This document shows, one piece after another, positions 23,915-36,870 of a DNA stretch of 64,000 nucleotides. A program made the translations under genes and the position numbers. Source of the DNA: Tolypeutes matacus (Eukaryota; Chordata; Mammalia; Cingulata; Chlamyphoridae); assembly GCA_026826555.1 (NCBI GenBank), contig JAKSZT010054334.1, forward strand, positions 35,036,055-35,100,054, in the 5' to 3' direction. How positions within the stretch are numbered: position 1 is the stretch's first letter; every line of letters begins with the position of its first letter. The notes under the pieces are model-generated. The model was not told the origin of the DNA, did not search any database, and was given only the letters and a program-made list of their open reading frames with translations.

Positions 23915-26900
23915 GTATATAAAGTCAAGATTGGCAAATAAAGTAAGTACACGAACAAGTTAAATAATACAATGGTTTACTGCAAATACTTTTATGGAAA
24001 CTATATACGGCATCAAAGCAATGTCACGGGGGAGAATAATTTTCCTTTTACTTCATTTTACTTCTTTGTAACCCACAAAATCTCTGAAGAAATTACCGTG
24101 TCTACAAAATATGGCAAATCCATTGTGATAATTTCAATATAAATATTGCAAAATCTGGTTATTTCATGATCAAAATTTGTGATAAGTACCCTCACTCTTT
24201 TATTTTTGAATAACTTAGTTAATAAAAACACTCTGAAATTTAATAGAAAACCTTGGTAATAAGTTATTTAAAAGTTTTTAAGCACATGAGAAATCATTTT
24301 GGCATTATACATTTTATAAAGAAAATTTATGGGATAGGTGCCCATTCTCTATAAGTTCTAAAAATGCAATCAATATCTATAGGAAGAGTGCTTTAAGATT
24401 TTCTTATACCAAACTTAAAAATTGATACTATGCATTGTACATTATTATTGCTATATCAAAATATGAATATGTTGATAATGGTAAGCTTTATTTTCTTTCC
24501 CATAATAATTTTAAGTAACAGAAAGATGCTCAGATATATGAAGTCGTTCTGGAAATTAAGGTGTCAAAGACAGTCACTAGCTTCTCCTGTATTCCAAGTT
24601 ATTTTAGCTTGTTGTTTCTCGCTTCTTTTAGATGAAAGGACATTTACCTCTATCCAGAACTTCAGCAGCTTTGTTTGTGTTGAAAATGCATTTGGCCATA
24701 GACAGGGTCAAAACTCAAAGCCTGGTTTGATTTTAATGGGTACACTTAGTAATACATTTGAATTATTCTTTCAAGAACATATATACCATTAAAATATATA
24801 TACCATTATTAAATAACCGTAATATATTCATGATATTGTTTCATAGTGGAATTTACAGTTTTATCATTTTAAATCTTCATCTTCAGTCACTCTTTGCCTC
24901 CTTCGTAAGTTTTTATTTTTTTTTAACAAACCATTTAAAATTGTATATTGTTTCTTCATTTCTTTTCCTTTCACATAGTGCAATTCCTGACTTTGGGGAC
25001 CCTTGAAATATCTTTTACTCCTTAGAAGCTAAAAGATTTGTTGTTGATATTTTGGTTAATTTTAAAAGTAGAACTTCAAGATTTTTTCCCCTTTACTTAA
25101 TGATTTCTGTAGCTATTATTAGAGTAATAATTATTATTTAATGATTCCAAATCCTTGACATTATAAACACTTAGTTGTATTAACTGGCATAGTTTGATCT
25201 TAAAAACAAATAACTTTTTTTATAAAGAGTCTGTTTTCATTTTTGCTCTCAATGCACGTATTTTTCCTTCAGTGTATGAACTCCATGTTTAGTATACCTT
25301 CAGTCTATCATGAAAGTAAACAATAATAAAAATGTAAATCAACACCAGAAAGGTTGCCTTGCATTGAGAAACTGTTTCAAAGATTTTTTATCAGTTGTTC
25401 ATTTTCCCCTGTCAGATGTTGAAATCTTTTACTACCCCTCAGATTGCACAGAAATGCAGGTCTACTGATAGTGTCTTCTTGTAGCTAAGCTGTGAAGAAG
25501 TCAAAATTTCATTTTGTAAAGGCAGTTATCATGAAGAGTGCTGCAGGTCTAGGTTATTGGTCCTTATTTAGCAGACCTGAAGATAAGATGTCTAATTTCC
25601 TGGCCAAGCCTCTGTGTGTTTATATGAGTCTCTCCCTCTCACTGGGGATGGGGGTGGGGTGGGGAGGGAGAGAAGGAGTTCTTGTTGAAATGCCAACAAA
25701 AAATTACATGCCAATGATCCTCTTTAGCTCTCTTTTTTATTCTGGGATACCAATCCATTTCAAAATGTGTCTGTGTGTGTGTGAAGATGTCAAACTACAT
25801 TCTTATATAAAATGATTTTTAAAAAGACCTTTAAAATAATGATTTATGATTTTAAAATCAGTCTAATTTAAAGCGCTGAGATAAAGTAGGCAAATAACTA
25901 ACAGCTTAGTGTTTTTAATTTTTCACTCTCGTATTTTTTTTTCTTTTGCTCATGGTGATTTTTAGATTTGACATTTAAAAAAATTAATATTGAGACTTTT
26001 TTATTACCATGAATGCCTGCCTCCAAATGGACTTCAGTAAAATTACTTTAACTGAAATTAATGAAGTATATAGGAAAAAATCTTATATGCTTTAAGAAGC
26101 TTTTCCGCGACTCACAGTTTCCATTATGTTCTCCTAATCATTTTTAAAAAGTTATTTATATCTCTTCTTGTATTTTTTAAAAATGTTTTTAACAGTTTTT
26201 TTGACCAGTTACCACAAACAAAGTGGTTTACTGGTGGAAGTAGAGAGTCGCTAAGTTCTTGTTTCCAATTGTACTAAATAGGGATTACATAAATTGAAGG
26301 GAAAATTCGTGATATCAATAACAACAATGAAAAAACAAGAATCTTAAAAAAATAGTTATTTGCTTCCAAAGTCAAATTATGCTAGTTAATTTAACTGAGA
26401 GTTTACTTTGTCAAAGATTTGGAATCCCATGTTGTTTCTAATAGGAACAAATATCTCCCACTTATTTCTTGGACCCACTTATCACTATTTTTTTCTAAAA
26501 ATAATGTGTCTCATACATAGGAAAATATATTACTAACATTATTTGATGTTAAGTGGAGCCTTGTGTATTTTTTAACTAGAAAATTCTGTTTGACTCATAA
26601 AGTAAAATTAATAAGGAAGTGCATTAAAATAAAATTTAATATCTTTATACATATCACAATTCTTAAAAAGATACTAAGCAAATGCAAACTGGAAGATATA
26701 AGTATGGTTTTTAATGTACCTTATTTAGAAAGTAGCATTTTTTCATAAAGCTATTATTTTCTCATATTTGGTATAACTGAGCCAATAATGGGAAGGTGAA
26801 GGAATTCAGTTGGCATTTACTGAACGTCTACTATGTACCAAAAAATGTTAAGCATCGTGAACACATCAGATCTTCTCTTTTCCATTAAGCTCTCCTGGTA

Positions 26901-28935
26901 TCTCATTCTTCATCAATAATATAAACTTTTCATAATTAACTACTGTGAGGGATATATTTACTAGCTTTTGTATGTGGGGGGAAGATTTCCCAATTACTTT
27001 TATTATGACGTTGAAGAAGCCCTTTCTAAATTGCTTTGGGTGCAACCATTTAACATGCAAATAGTAAATGTGAAAGCATAGCAAATAAATATCTGAAACA
27101 TTAAGCTGATTTACAAGTTTCATAGATATTGTTCTTTGCCTTTTCCCCCCTCTTCCAAGTATTTCTAAAACTAAAACAAATTCTTAAACAGAGAGGAAAT
27201 GTATCTTTCTCCCAAACTCTCTTGTACAGTTGTTTTAATAATACGGTGTAATGGAATGAATTTGAAAAACCCAAAGAAATATTATCAGCTAAGACTGTCT
27301 TTTCAAAATGGCAAAATTCTAAAGATGTAATGATTGTCAAAGTTCAAACTCAGCACATTACCATTATTTGGTTACCATAGATTTTATAAAAAGTAGTTCA
27401 CTAATACTAGCTTATTTTTCGCTTTCTGAATGAAAGAGGAGAGAGAATAAACATTATAATAATAGCAAAAATATATTGAATACCTACTATGGGCCAGATA
27501 CAGTATACATTTTTATATGCATTAATTTAGTTGCTCCTCAAAACAACTATATTTAAACATATATATTTATATTCATTTTAAGAATGAAGCCCAGAAACTC
27601 AGTGTGGTAGAAGAGGCATTTGAAAGAGGGCTTTAACTTGTGAGTCTTGGTTTTCCATTTTACCATCTTGTTTTGAGTATACACCTCTGAGAACAAACAA
27701 GCACACAAAAAAGTAATACCAAAAATGCAATTACTTAGACCCTTAACAATCCAAGTCATATATTCCTATAATGTTAGTTTTGCATAAATATCTCAGGGGC
27801 TTATTTTTTAATCCATTCCTTTCTTCATATAACTTATAATATTTCAACAGTTAATAGGCCAAATTCTATTTTTTAGTTCATTCTTTGAAAGAAATATTGA
27901 TGATATAATTATATGCAAATTAATTTTATTAAACAGAGTTTTACTTAGTGTGTATCATGAGTTTTTAGAGTTTCAGAATTCATTCTAGAGGTCCTCTACC
28001 ACAGTTTTATGAGTTTTATGCTCCTAATGATATGCCATTTAAGTTTTGCTTCAACTACCACATGTTTATGCAAGGTTAAACATTTATTCTTTGTTTATTA
28101 AGTTATAAATACCTCTCTAGACCTTTCTACATTAGGACCATGTGTACAAAATGTATTTGAAATTATGTTCTAAGGTAATTTGAGTGAATTTGACAATTTA
28201 TATACTCATGCATAATAAATATATAACTAAGACATAAAATCTTACTTAGTTAAGCTAAATTACTCTTCCTTAAAAGCTAGAGAAGAAATTCCTTCCTAAT
28301 AAAGTTATGTCTAATTGTTCATATCAATTGGATTGTCTAACAAGATAGACGATTTAAGATAGCCACTTAAATTGTAAAACAACTTCCTTGACCATGATTA
28401 TCTTATTTTTGTTATTATTGCTATATATATTTTTTCTGACTCACTTTCCAACTCCAATCCTCTAACCGTAATGTTGGTCATAAAGAGGGAATAGAACAAG
28501 CCCGTAGAGGATCATATAAAGCCAAACTGGAATTTTCTTTAGTAATCCTTTCTTATTTCTTCTTTTTTACATGGAAATGAAAATGGAGGTGAAGTTAAAA
28601 TTTCATTTATAAAGGAGAGCTATCTAAATCTTCACATTTCCACATTTACTTACTAAATTTTAATGGAATATCAATTATTTGACATGTACTGTGATGCCAT
28701 AGTATTAGTTTTTTTTTATCACAAGATGATCAGCAAGTATGATTTGCTTCTCCTTTTTTCTATTTCCTCTATGAAGGAATTAGAGATCTGTAAACTATCA
28801 AAAGGAATGAGAAGGCTTGTGACTACGAAGGCAGGTCAAGTATCTATTTGCAGAGGGACTCAAGGAAACTTACTGCTTCCTCTAGTTTCTCCTGCAACCC
28901 CCTTTTTTTTCTTTTTAAAGAGAACAATTAAATAA
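23915..28935. other. Mostly plain AT-rich intron
   Basis: No clear repeat apart from a probable MIR at 27465-27660, a GT-rich patch at 25600-25790, and a short MIR/L2-like remnant near 26805-26860 (CATTTACTGAACGTCTACTATGTACC). Open frames (24430-24792, 25492-25815, 28663-28935) lack protein-family features. 24520-24740 is a moderately complex, repeat-free patch. Confidence 0.4.
27465..27660 (-). repeat. MIR SINE remnant
   Basis: Complement of the MIR 3' half: ATTGAATACCTACTATGGGCCAGATAC, then GTTGCTCCTCAAAACAAC and GAATGAAGCCCAGAAACTCAG (approximate landmarks). Confidence 0.6.
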
Positions 28936-28949
28936 CCTCTCTTTAAAGA

Positions 28950-29200
28950 TTTAGGTTGTATATGTTACTAGAACAAAAACATTAAAGAAAAAATTCATGG
29001 AACTGCACAACACAAACAGTGAATTGTAAGTTAAACCACAGACTATAGTTAATAGTACAATTAAAAAAATGTGCTTTCATCAATTATAACAAATGTACCA
29101 CACCATTGCAAGGTGTTAATAATAGGGTGCTATATGGGAATACTTTTCTTTTATGCATGATTGTTCTGTAAACCCACAACTTCTCTTAAAAAAAGAAAAG
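28950..29200 (+). mobile_element. L1 LINE 3' UTR end
   Basis: A 5'-truncated L1 copy ending in A-rich sequence (29187-29200). Recognisable 3' UTR marks in order are GGAACTGCACAACACAAAC, CATCAATTATAACAAATGTACC, GCAAGGTGTTAATAATAGGG, TATATGGGAATAC and CTGTAAACCCACAACTTC. No ORF2 portion is present. Confidence 0.82.
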
Positions 29201-29204
29201 CAAG

Positions 29205-31135
29205 TTTTTGTAACATTAACATCTATCTAACTTTGACCAAAAAATGTGGGGCAACTTTCAAGTATTATCAAATAAGGGAATAAAATATGTTTTAAATAAT
29301 TGTTCCCATATAAATTAGAAAATTACAGAACACAAACAATAAAGTGTACACAGGAGTAAAGATCAAAGCATATCTTTCATTTTCTGCAAGTGCAGCATGG
29401 CCTTAGAATTGAAATATAGCTCTGAGAGATTTATTTTGTTGTTCCATGCCCTTCTCTAAGTATTAAAATAAATATATTAATTTTCCTCAGTGTTAAACAA
29501 GCATTATATGCTTTTAATGATTGTGTTGTGCTCTTCATTCAAACTTTTACTACTTCATTTTTATATCCGCAATGCTTGTTTTTTTTGTTTTCTTGATATA
29601 GCATACTTTAATTTTATTTTTAAGAGGTTTAAAAAATAAGCTGCAGAAAAGAAAGATGACAATGCAAATAATGCTTTTAGTTACTACCTAAGTAAATTGA
29701 CAGAAAAGATCTGTTTACAGAAGAACTTTTCTTTGAGTGTTTATAAACTGAAGCATATTAAGGCAACTCTCATTGCCTATTCTCTTTTAAATGGCCATTT
29801 TGTTTAAGTACTGGACCCCAAATTTTATTTTCAAAAATGTGTTTTCTACAGAACCAATTACTTTGGATCTTATCTTTGGAAAATATATAAACTCTTCACA
29901 AGCAGCATGCAGGGTGTTTGAAACTTTATAATCAGAATTAATGTGTTAAAGGAATGCTAATTGACTGAATTTGCATTTAAAATGAATGGTGATATACAGA
30001 TGAAACTAGATTATATCCTTTGACAAAATAATATATCATAAAGTTACCTGAAGTCTTTAGTAAATATTTTCTGAAGTTATTTTTTTTCAGCAGCTTAGCA
30101 TAGGAAGAGAGAACACAGTGAAGACCTCGAACCAAGTATAGTAGTTTTAAATCCAAACTGCCTCACCTATAAGTGGTATAATAATACACTGATTATCAGT
30201 TATCTATTATAAAAAAGATCTCTCCTTAGTTGTATAGTTGCCAATTAATATAATTCACTTGATTTGAGAGTATATAAGAATGTATGACATGCTGACAGTA
30301 CTGGCACTAAATTGACTTTTTATGTAGATTGATATTACCAGATACCATTTACAGAAATTCAGTGTGGGGCCATCACTATTTTGTACATTATCTCTAATCG
30401 GCACAGTGACTTGCAAGGTGGGTGTTATCCTTACTTTACAGATGAGGCTCTGAGAGGTTGACAAAGCTATAGTGTAGGGAAATGTATTGGAATCAATCTG
30501 TTTCAAAACTTGCTTTATTCCCTACACCAATCATTCTTTAAACAGAGAACATACTACATAGTTGGTGAAATTAACTCATAAACAGGTGAATGTATTGATT
30601 TGCTTCTAAATCTCAGTCTCATCAGTTGAATCTCTTCACTTCATTATTTTTGTACTTGGAATATTTCCTGGTATATTCATATAATTTCTCTAACCAATTT
30701 GCTCATGTTTTTATGTCTGAAAGAACTCTATATCAGAATAATCTTTTAAAAATACTCCAGCATATTTCTTTTTCTCTCTACTTAATCTCCATGAAAACTT
30801 TAATGTGTTGGATTCTTCTTTCACATGCAGTGTTTTTATCTACCTTAAAATTTGAAACATGTATATTTTTATATTAAAACACTGTTTTCCATACAAATTG
30901 ATATGTATCATCTTAAATTATTTGATTGTTTGCATATGAGCTAAGGGATTCTTTTAGTGTTAATAACAAAGTTACTTAAAGCAGTTCCTAGTTCTTTGTC
31001 ATTTTTCTTTCTTTAGTTACTTCCACTTTCATGTCATTTGTTTTAGTTTTCACTACCTTGTTCATCCAGAAAAATAAGTACAAGCCAATGTCACTTTTGA
31101 AATGGAAAAATTGTTTCAAAATCATTGACAAAGCT
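29205..31135. other. AT-rich intron with one MIR
   Basis: Apart from the MIR at 30385-30525, nothing recognisable. Open frames at 30255-30506 (minus) and 30626-30877 (plus) have no domain. Confidence 0.4.
30385..30525 (-). repeat. MIR SINE remnant
   Basis: Complement of the MIR core: TGTTATCCTTACTTTACAGATGAGGCTCTGAGAGGTTGACAAAGCTA (approximate landmark). Confidence 0.7.
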
Positions 31136-31139
31136 TAAT

Positions 31140-31400
31140 GACTTCTGACTGCTGAGATATGTTAATTTAAGCCAGACCAAATGTTCCTCAGCAGCAAATA
31201 TTTGGTGGTGTTCACTGGGAACTGGCAAGATTTATGAGGGCCCAGTGGCAAAGACTCCGTGCTCACATGCCTCTTGTTGCAATTGTCCCTGTGTTCAGTG
31301 ATGGACTGTTAGGAAGAAAATGCCAACTTTTCAGGGGTTAGTCACTTTGGACTCACATAAGATGCTGTTTCACCTCTGATTTACTGTGGCATCCTTGTGC
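31140..31400. promoter_or_regulatory. Candidate conserved non-coding block
   Basis: Repeat-free and clearly higher in G+C than its flanks, with TGCTGAGATATGTTAATT, GGCCCAGTGGCAAAG and CTTGTTGCAATTGTCCCTG. Mixed-complexity sequence with no open frame. Called from composition only. Confidence 0.3.
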
Positions 31401-32194
31401 CATCTAAATTATCAAAGCCCTTTCAACTTTTATATTTGAATTTAGGGAAAATATATCTGTGACTTTTTTAAGGTGTTGGGAAGTTGCAAAGCAAAAGGAA
31501 ATGATTAAGTTTCAGTAATTCATAACCATAAGATATTTAAGGTCAATTTAAAAGTTTAACAGTAACGTTTAATGCAAATATATACAATTATGTTAGTACT
31601 TTCAAGAAAACATTTAACTTCATTTTACAAATTAATTGCTTGATGGGTGTAGTCAATAGTAACCACAAGTATTTAAATGTTCTCTTTATGAATCTATATT
31701 ACATGGATTTTATAAAGATAGTTGGAGTCACCTCACTTTCTGAAAAGGAAAAAAGCAATACTGTTAAATCCACATGCATATTTATTTATATTTATTAAAT
31801 ACTTCTTTACTATTTAAAAGGATTAATGAAACAGAGTGTTTATAATATCTCATAAAGAATAGATGTTAAAAACACATCTGATACTTGACAAATACAATAG
31901 ACTAAGTTTAAGTTTTCCACAAAATAATTGCGCCTTGGGCATATTCTGAAGTCGGGAAGACTTCATTGGGAAGACAGCATTTTGACTCAAGGCAAGTCTT
32001 AAATGCCTGCCAAGAATGACCAAGTACCTTTTTAATACTAATACAAACCACCTTGTGTTTTCATAACAGTAAATATTTATTTTTGTAATAAACATTACAA
32101 ATATATTCACTATACATATTTTTATGACCATGTTTCAACAATCCTTCCTTTAAAGCTATTGCATTAGAAACTAAGTCATAATCTAACCCGTAAT

Positions 32195-32350
32195 AGTGTT
32201 ACAGGCACTAGTTTAAGTGCTTTACATGTAATGAGTTGCTTAGTCCTCAAAATGGCTTTTGGAGATAGGAAATAATATTATTTTCTCCATTTCACAGAGG
32301 AAGAAACAGAGGTGCAGAAAGCATCTGGACTCAATATTTGTGCTCTTAAC
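32195..32350 (-). repeat. MIR SINE
   Basis: Complement of MIR: GGCACTAGTTTAAGTGCTTTACATG, then TTTCTCCATTTCACAGAGGAAGAAACAGAGG (approximate landmarks). Confidence 0.75.
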
Positions 32351-32359
32351 CTGCAATGC

Positions 32360-33490
32360 TTTATTACCTTTCCACTTAGGTTGTCTTTTGGGAACTATGT
32401 CAACAATTATTGTTTCCAGTATAATATTATGAGAAATTGGAAGTGCTAATGATGTCAGAAAAGACCTTACATATTTATGTGAATGCTTTATCGCACACTT
32501 TGAATATATACATATAAAGGCACAGTTGGTAAAATATATAATGTTTGAAAAGGGATGCACGTATTTGCATTTTTCTTGTGTGGTAGCATGTAATTTTATT
32601 GTTAAAGGAATCAGCCTCTGCATTATTCCATATTGAACTCCTTAATTATGCATCTCTTTATAATAAAGGGAAAAGTTCTGACAGAATGCAGAGGAAAAAT
32701 CTAAATTCTTTTCTTGCAATAAATGTGACACAGATTGTATAAAGCAATATTTTTGCCCTTGAAATGTTTAGATGTATTGATGTTCTGTCCACTAAATTGT
32801 CAGCTTGTCTTTCAGGTTAGAACTTCTAAGTTCTTAGCATTTAGCAGACTGACATTGATCTCTTGGTTCTTCAAACTTGTATACCACCAGCAAGCTGGAC
32901 TTGACTTTGAAGCTGAACATTAAAGATGTTGCCCTTGATGATGATCTCTCATAATTTCCATCTATTAGGCTCGGAGTTTTTCAGTGAATTCCCAACCTTT
33001 AAGTGTGATTCCTAATACACTATCTATCTTAAAGTTTTCAATAAACTCAATGTTAGAAAATGTCTTAGGTATTAAGAGACAACCAAGTGGATAATAAAAG
33101 ACAGATCCAAATCCAAAAGCCAAAGAAAGTACCTAATTGGTTAAAGGCTGACATGTAATTCAGAAACCAGTTGAGTAAGTATGTTCACTGTGCTTATTAT
33201 CATCATTTTGTTTGAAGTACTTAGTTGGTTCTCGTATCTTCTATAACTTTGCCACACTTATGAAAATATTTCCAAGAAAAAATAGGCATACTTTCATTTG
33301 TTACTTTTTAAATAAAGTTGTGACAGTAGGAAAATGAATTGCAGTATTTTAAATAATATTTATTGATTCTTGGCAAAAACTAGGCTGTTCCAATAATGTT
33401 TTCATTGTTCCATTAGAAGGTTAAAGAAACACAAAAAGAAATGTCAGTGGGATTTTTTATTTTTTTATTTTTTTTTATTTTTTTAAGATT
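32360..33490. other. Unassigned intron
   Basis: 32640-32960 is repeat-free and moderately complex. Positions 33455-33487 are a decayed T-rich run. No gene evidence. Confidence 0.35.
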
Positions 33491-33494
33491 TCTT

Positions 33495-34158
33495 TGAATC
33501 TCTCCACCCACAGGCTCTGAGCAAGGCAGTAAATAGTCCATTTTTGTTAATGAAGCTTCCCTCATACAGCTGGGATTGTTTAATATTTTACGAGTGTTAC
33601 TTTGTTTTGCTCTCAACGATCTCAGGCAGTTAAGGATTTATGAATCGTGTTTTTTCTCAGCCCATCTGCGGTTTCCTATCTTCCCTGGCCTTGAGAATAT
33701 GTTTAAATTTATTAAAGCGAAGCAAAGGCTCATTATTTCAAAGGAGAGCCAAAGTGACACAGTGAATTGGTTATTAATGGAAAGGCACTGCCATAGGGCG
33801 ATTGAAATTTAATGATATCCTACAAGAAAAAAATGAGGGTGTCACTTTCCAAAAAGTCATGCTAAATGCCAGCCTTTTTAAGGTCCTGCCGCTAATTTTA
33901 TGCCTGCGCACAGTAATGTTTTCAAAAGCGTTTAGGAAACACGGACCAGTGACTGTACTGATTATCCTTTTCACCTTCGCGCCTGTTCCAAATGGGTTTG
34001 TGCAGTGAGCGATTTAATCTCTAAATATAGGGAACGTTAAAAAAAATAACATTGCTGTTTTTCACAAGCTAAGGGCCTTTTGCAATCCTCTAGAGATGGA
34101 CTTGCAAATATGCTATCTCCATATGCTCTCAGTAAGCTCTGAGCCTGGCGGATCACCA
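33495..34158. promoter_or_regulatory. Strong candidate ultraconserved/enhancer element
   Basis: About 660 bp of repeat-free, high-complexity sequence with about fifteen CpG dinucleotides (for example at 33591, 33617, 33646, 33669, 33718, 33799, 33890, 33907, 33929, 33942, 33978, 33980, 34010, 34035, 34149) in a region where CpG is otherwise rare. It is too AT-rich to be a CpG island and both overlapping open frames (33576-33812 and 33802-34008) lack domain features. Retained CpGs in AT-rich, unmethylated-looking but non-island DNA suggest purifying selection on bases that normally decay. Long-range developmental enhancers are known in the DACH1 locus. It sits between a T-rich run and an A15-type run (34159 onward), which mark sharp borders. 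Confidence 0.5.
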
Positions 34159-34210
34159 AAAAAAAAAAAAAAGAAAAGAAAAAAAATCAATCCCTTTAAT
34201 TTTTTTTTTT
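34159..34210. repeat. A-rich then T-rich simple sequence
   Basis: An A-run interrupted by G (34158-34187), followed about 13 bp later by a T-run (34200-34210). Low-complexity border of the candidate element. Confidence 0.8.
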
Positions 34211-34214
34211 GTAT

Positions 34215-35435
34215 TTCTGTCATTCAAAAGATGTTTTAATGTCATACTCTATAAACTGTATTTGTTAATATTCAGATAACATTCAACTTGAGTTATAAAG
34301 GGAGACTTTGTGTAATTTTCAGTTTTCTTTATTTAACTTCATCTCTTTACCAAATTATAGTGTTAAAGTACCAAAGTAGTGCTTCTTTATCTCACCCATT
34401 TAATGCAAACCAGATACATCTATTTATTAACTATGTGTTGATATATATTTTTGACATCTTTAACCACTCTTTTTAGAATTATTGACTCAGTGATACCCAG
34501 GATTAATTGAAATACCCATAAATTAGTTCTAAAGTTATTTCAAATTCCTTCAGAAATAATTGTTGACATGGCTATATACCCATCAGGCTTCAGGATATTA
34601 GATTGTATTCTAACAGGATTCCTGAAAGCATGCTTTTCCCTTTTATAGTCTGTACTTTATTTGAATTATTCTACATGTGTAGTAATTGTGGTCCTAAGGT
34701 TTTACCTCTGTATCTCTTTCAAACCTGCTATGGAAGCTTGAAGAGGGTTGATCGGTTACATTCCAGGAAATAGCACAATTTAGATTTGAGGTTCTAGTTC
34801 AATTAGACTTGAGATTCAGCAGTTTTAGTAATACATTAATTACATCAGGTAAATATGAACATTTTAAATACAGGAATAGCAAAGGGGGACCAGTTTTAAT
34901 GCTTCTTTACTTACTCTAATGCTAAATATAAACTAAAATGTAAATGGTGCATTTGACAGGCAGCGTGGTAACATATAATTTTTTCATACTGCCTATGGTA
35001 ATATTAAATTGTCTACTGGTGGCAAACATGCTTTTGAATGTAGAATAGTATGAGTTCTTTCCCCTGTTAAATGACAAAATACGTGATTTAGAAATTTCTG
35101 AAAATAATTTTAAAATTAAATTTACACTCAATTCAAAATTATGTTAACAAGATTTTATAACTTGTAATCACACATTGGGGAAATTTTCATTTATCTTGGG
35201 TCAGAGTGTGAATCTGAATAGATGAGAAAAATGTTCAAATCTATTAAGAGACAGTAATGCATCATGTAGGAGGAAAATCACTTGGAAGAGGGTGTCAAAG
35301 ACCCAAGATTTGAGTTTGTCTGAGTCCTTCCTCTCTTTTAACAGTAAACTTATCATCCTATAATCTTCCTAACAAAGACATAAACACTTCAGCTACATAT
35401 ATTTTGATTGTTTCACAACAGTTTACTGGAGGCTG
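34215..35435. other. Unassigned intron
   Basis: No recognisable repeat; part of a repeat-poor stretch from 33.5 to 37.5 kb. Confidence 0.4.
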
Positions 35436-35439
35436 AGCA

Positions 35440-36010
35440 ATGACAGATTTCTTCATTGTCTTTTTGCCAAAATTTGTCCTTTAAGTCATTTTTGTTGACT
35501 GCCCCTTTTAGCAGCTCACCTCACAATGAGAGAGGAGACAATTAATGGGAGGGTGATTTATCACTGCCAAAAACTGTCAAGGACTTCAGTTGTAGCTGGA
35601 GAAAAAGCAATTTCACATTATGGCATTTCATTCTGAATACATTGTATTTACAGCTCAGTTTTATTTTCAGAGCCTATTATCAGGTGAAACAGTTGCATCT
35701 GAAATGTTGTTTGTGACATAGGTGACCTGTTAGGATTTGATAAGTATTTACGCCAGAGCACAAGGGGCTCACACATCTGCTGTTGGCAGAAGCAATGGAA
35801 AAAAATAACCTGGAAATGAGGCGTTTGATTTTTCTGGTTCCTACACTCGAGCATCTGTTGCTATAATTAAGTGGCATTCAGTAATTGCGGAGCAATGGTG
35901 AAATAAACATATGCATTCTTGCCAGCTTTTAGGATTTGGTGTCCTTACAGTAGGAGAGACAAGCAAAGTGACTTCAATAAGAACAAAGGGTTTTGCAGCA
36001 AAGTTTGACA
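35440..36010. promoter_or_regulatory. Candidate conserved enhancer block
   Basis: Repeat-free, with TTGACTGCCCC, AGGAGACAATTAATGGGAGG, GGTGATTTATCACTGCC, CAGTTGTAGCTGG, TTTACGCCAGAGC and an isolated CpG in CACTCGAGCATC. It mixes TAAT cores with E-boxes (CAGTTG). No open frame with family features. Called by composition and absence of repeats. Confidence 0.35.
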
Positions 36011-36499
36011 ATTTAACTTTTCTATAGAAGAGGAGTTTCAGATCAGAAAACAATTTCATCAGAAAGTGAAATAGTATGCAGTTTTGAAAGAAGGAAGTCC
36101 TACAACATTCAACACTTGAACTTTTCATCTCTAAGAATGTCAGAATGGGTTTAACACTATTCCTGAGGGAGTTATTGCACAAGAGAAAAAGGAATAATAA
36201 AAAATATATATATATATTACTTACCTTAATGGCACTGTGCCATGAAACAGAGATTTCAGTGTAGTTCATCTGTGTAACTAGCTAAAGATTTTAGGCATTT
36301 AAAGGGTGAGTTTTAAGAAATTGTTGGTGTGGTGTCATTGGAGCTTGATTTTTAAAAAGAATGCGATTCATTATTTGGGGTTCAAGTTGTGCTGTCATCA
36401 AAATAGTTAAAAAGTAATTCTCAGGGGAGGGGGTGGTGAGTGGGAATGGGTGGGCTTGTAGTAGAACCTGAAGCATTTTTTTGAGTTATAATCCATAAG

Positions 36500-36870
36500 C
36501 CTCAACTCTTTCTTTCCAAGTGCTTCTGGGATTTGATCTCACTGTGGAAGTAACAGTTTGGAAAAGTTCCCAGGATGGTCACATTGCCCATTGACCCCCG
36601 TTTTACAGAATGTCTTGCCCATGACAAAACACATAGTTTATATGAGCAAAATTTGAAAGTGTTCTGTTTATGAATACTGGGCATATGTACTAAAATTCTT
36701 TGGTCAATATGCATTCCATTAATTATTCAGAGCAATCCAGGTCCTTCTACAAACAGAGTAGGACAATTTGAATTTGGTTGTTACACTGCAGTAGTTTGCA
36801 GTTTCCTGGAAATGTCACATGACAAATTCCATTGTTCTATAAATACTTGCAAGACAATGACTTTTGAAAT
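36500..36870. promoter_or_regulatory. Candidate conserved non-coding block
   Basis: Repeat-free, more complex than its flanks, with CCCATTGACCCCCGTTTTACAG, AATATGCATTCCATTAATTATTC (CATTCC is a TEAD-type core) and TTTCCTGGAAATGTC (a TTCC-N3-GGAA STAT-type palindrome). Function is inferred only. Confidence 0.3.

Noticed and set aside
24430..24792. 120-codon plus-strand open frame
   Set aside because: No recognisable domain, signal or splice structure; likely chance.
32240..32623. 127-codon minus-strand open frame
   Set aside because: It overlaps a MIR remnant and has no domain.
33576..34008. Overlapping open frames of 78 and 68 codons in the candidate ultraconserved block
   Set aside because: No domain, no splice context, different frames, and one starts from a non-ATG codon; conservation, if real, is more likely regulatory. 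A short exon cannot be fully excluded without alignment.
35841..36269. 142-codon minus-strand open frame
   Set aside because: No family features, no splice signals matched to it, and composition like the surrounding intron; length is within chance for a 64-kb AT-rich window.
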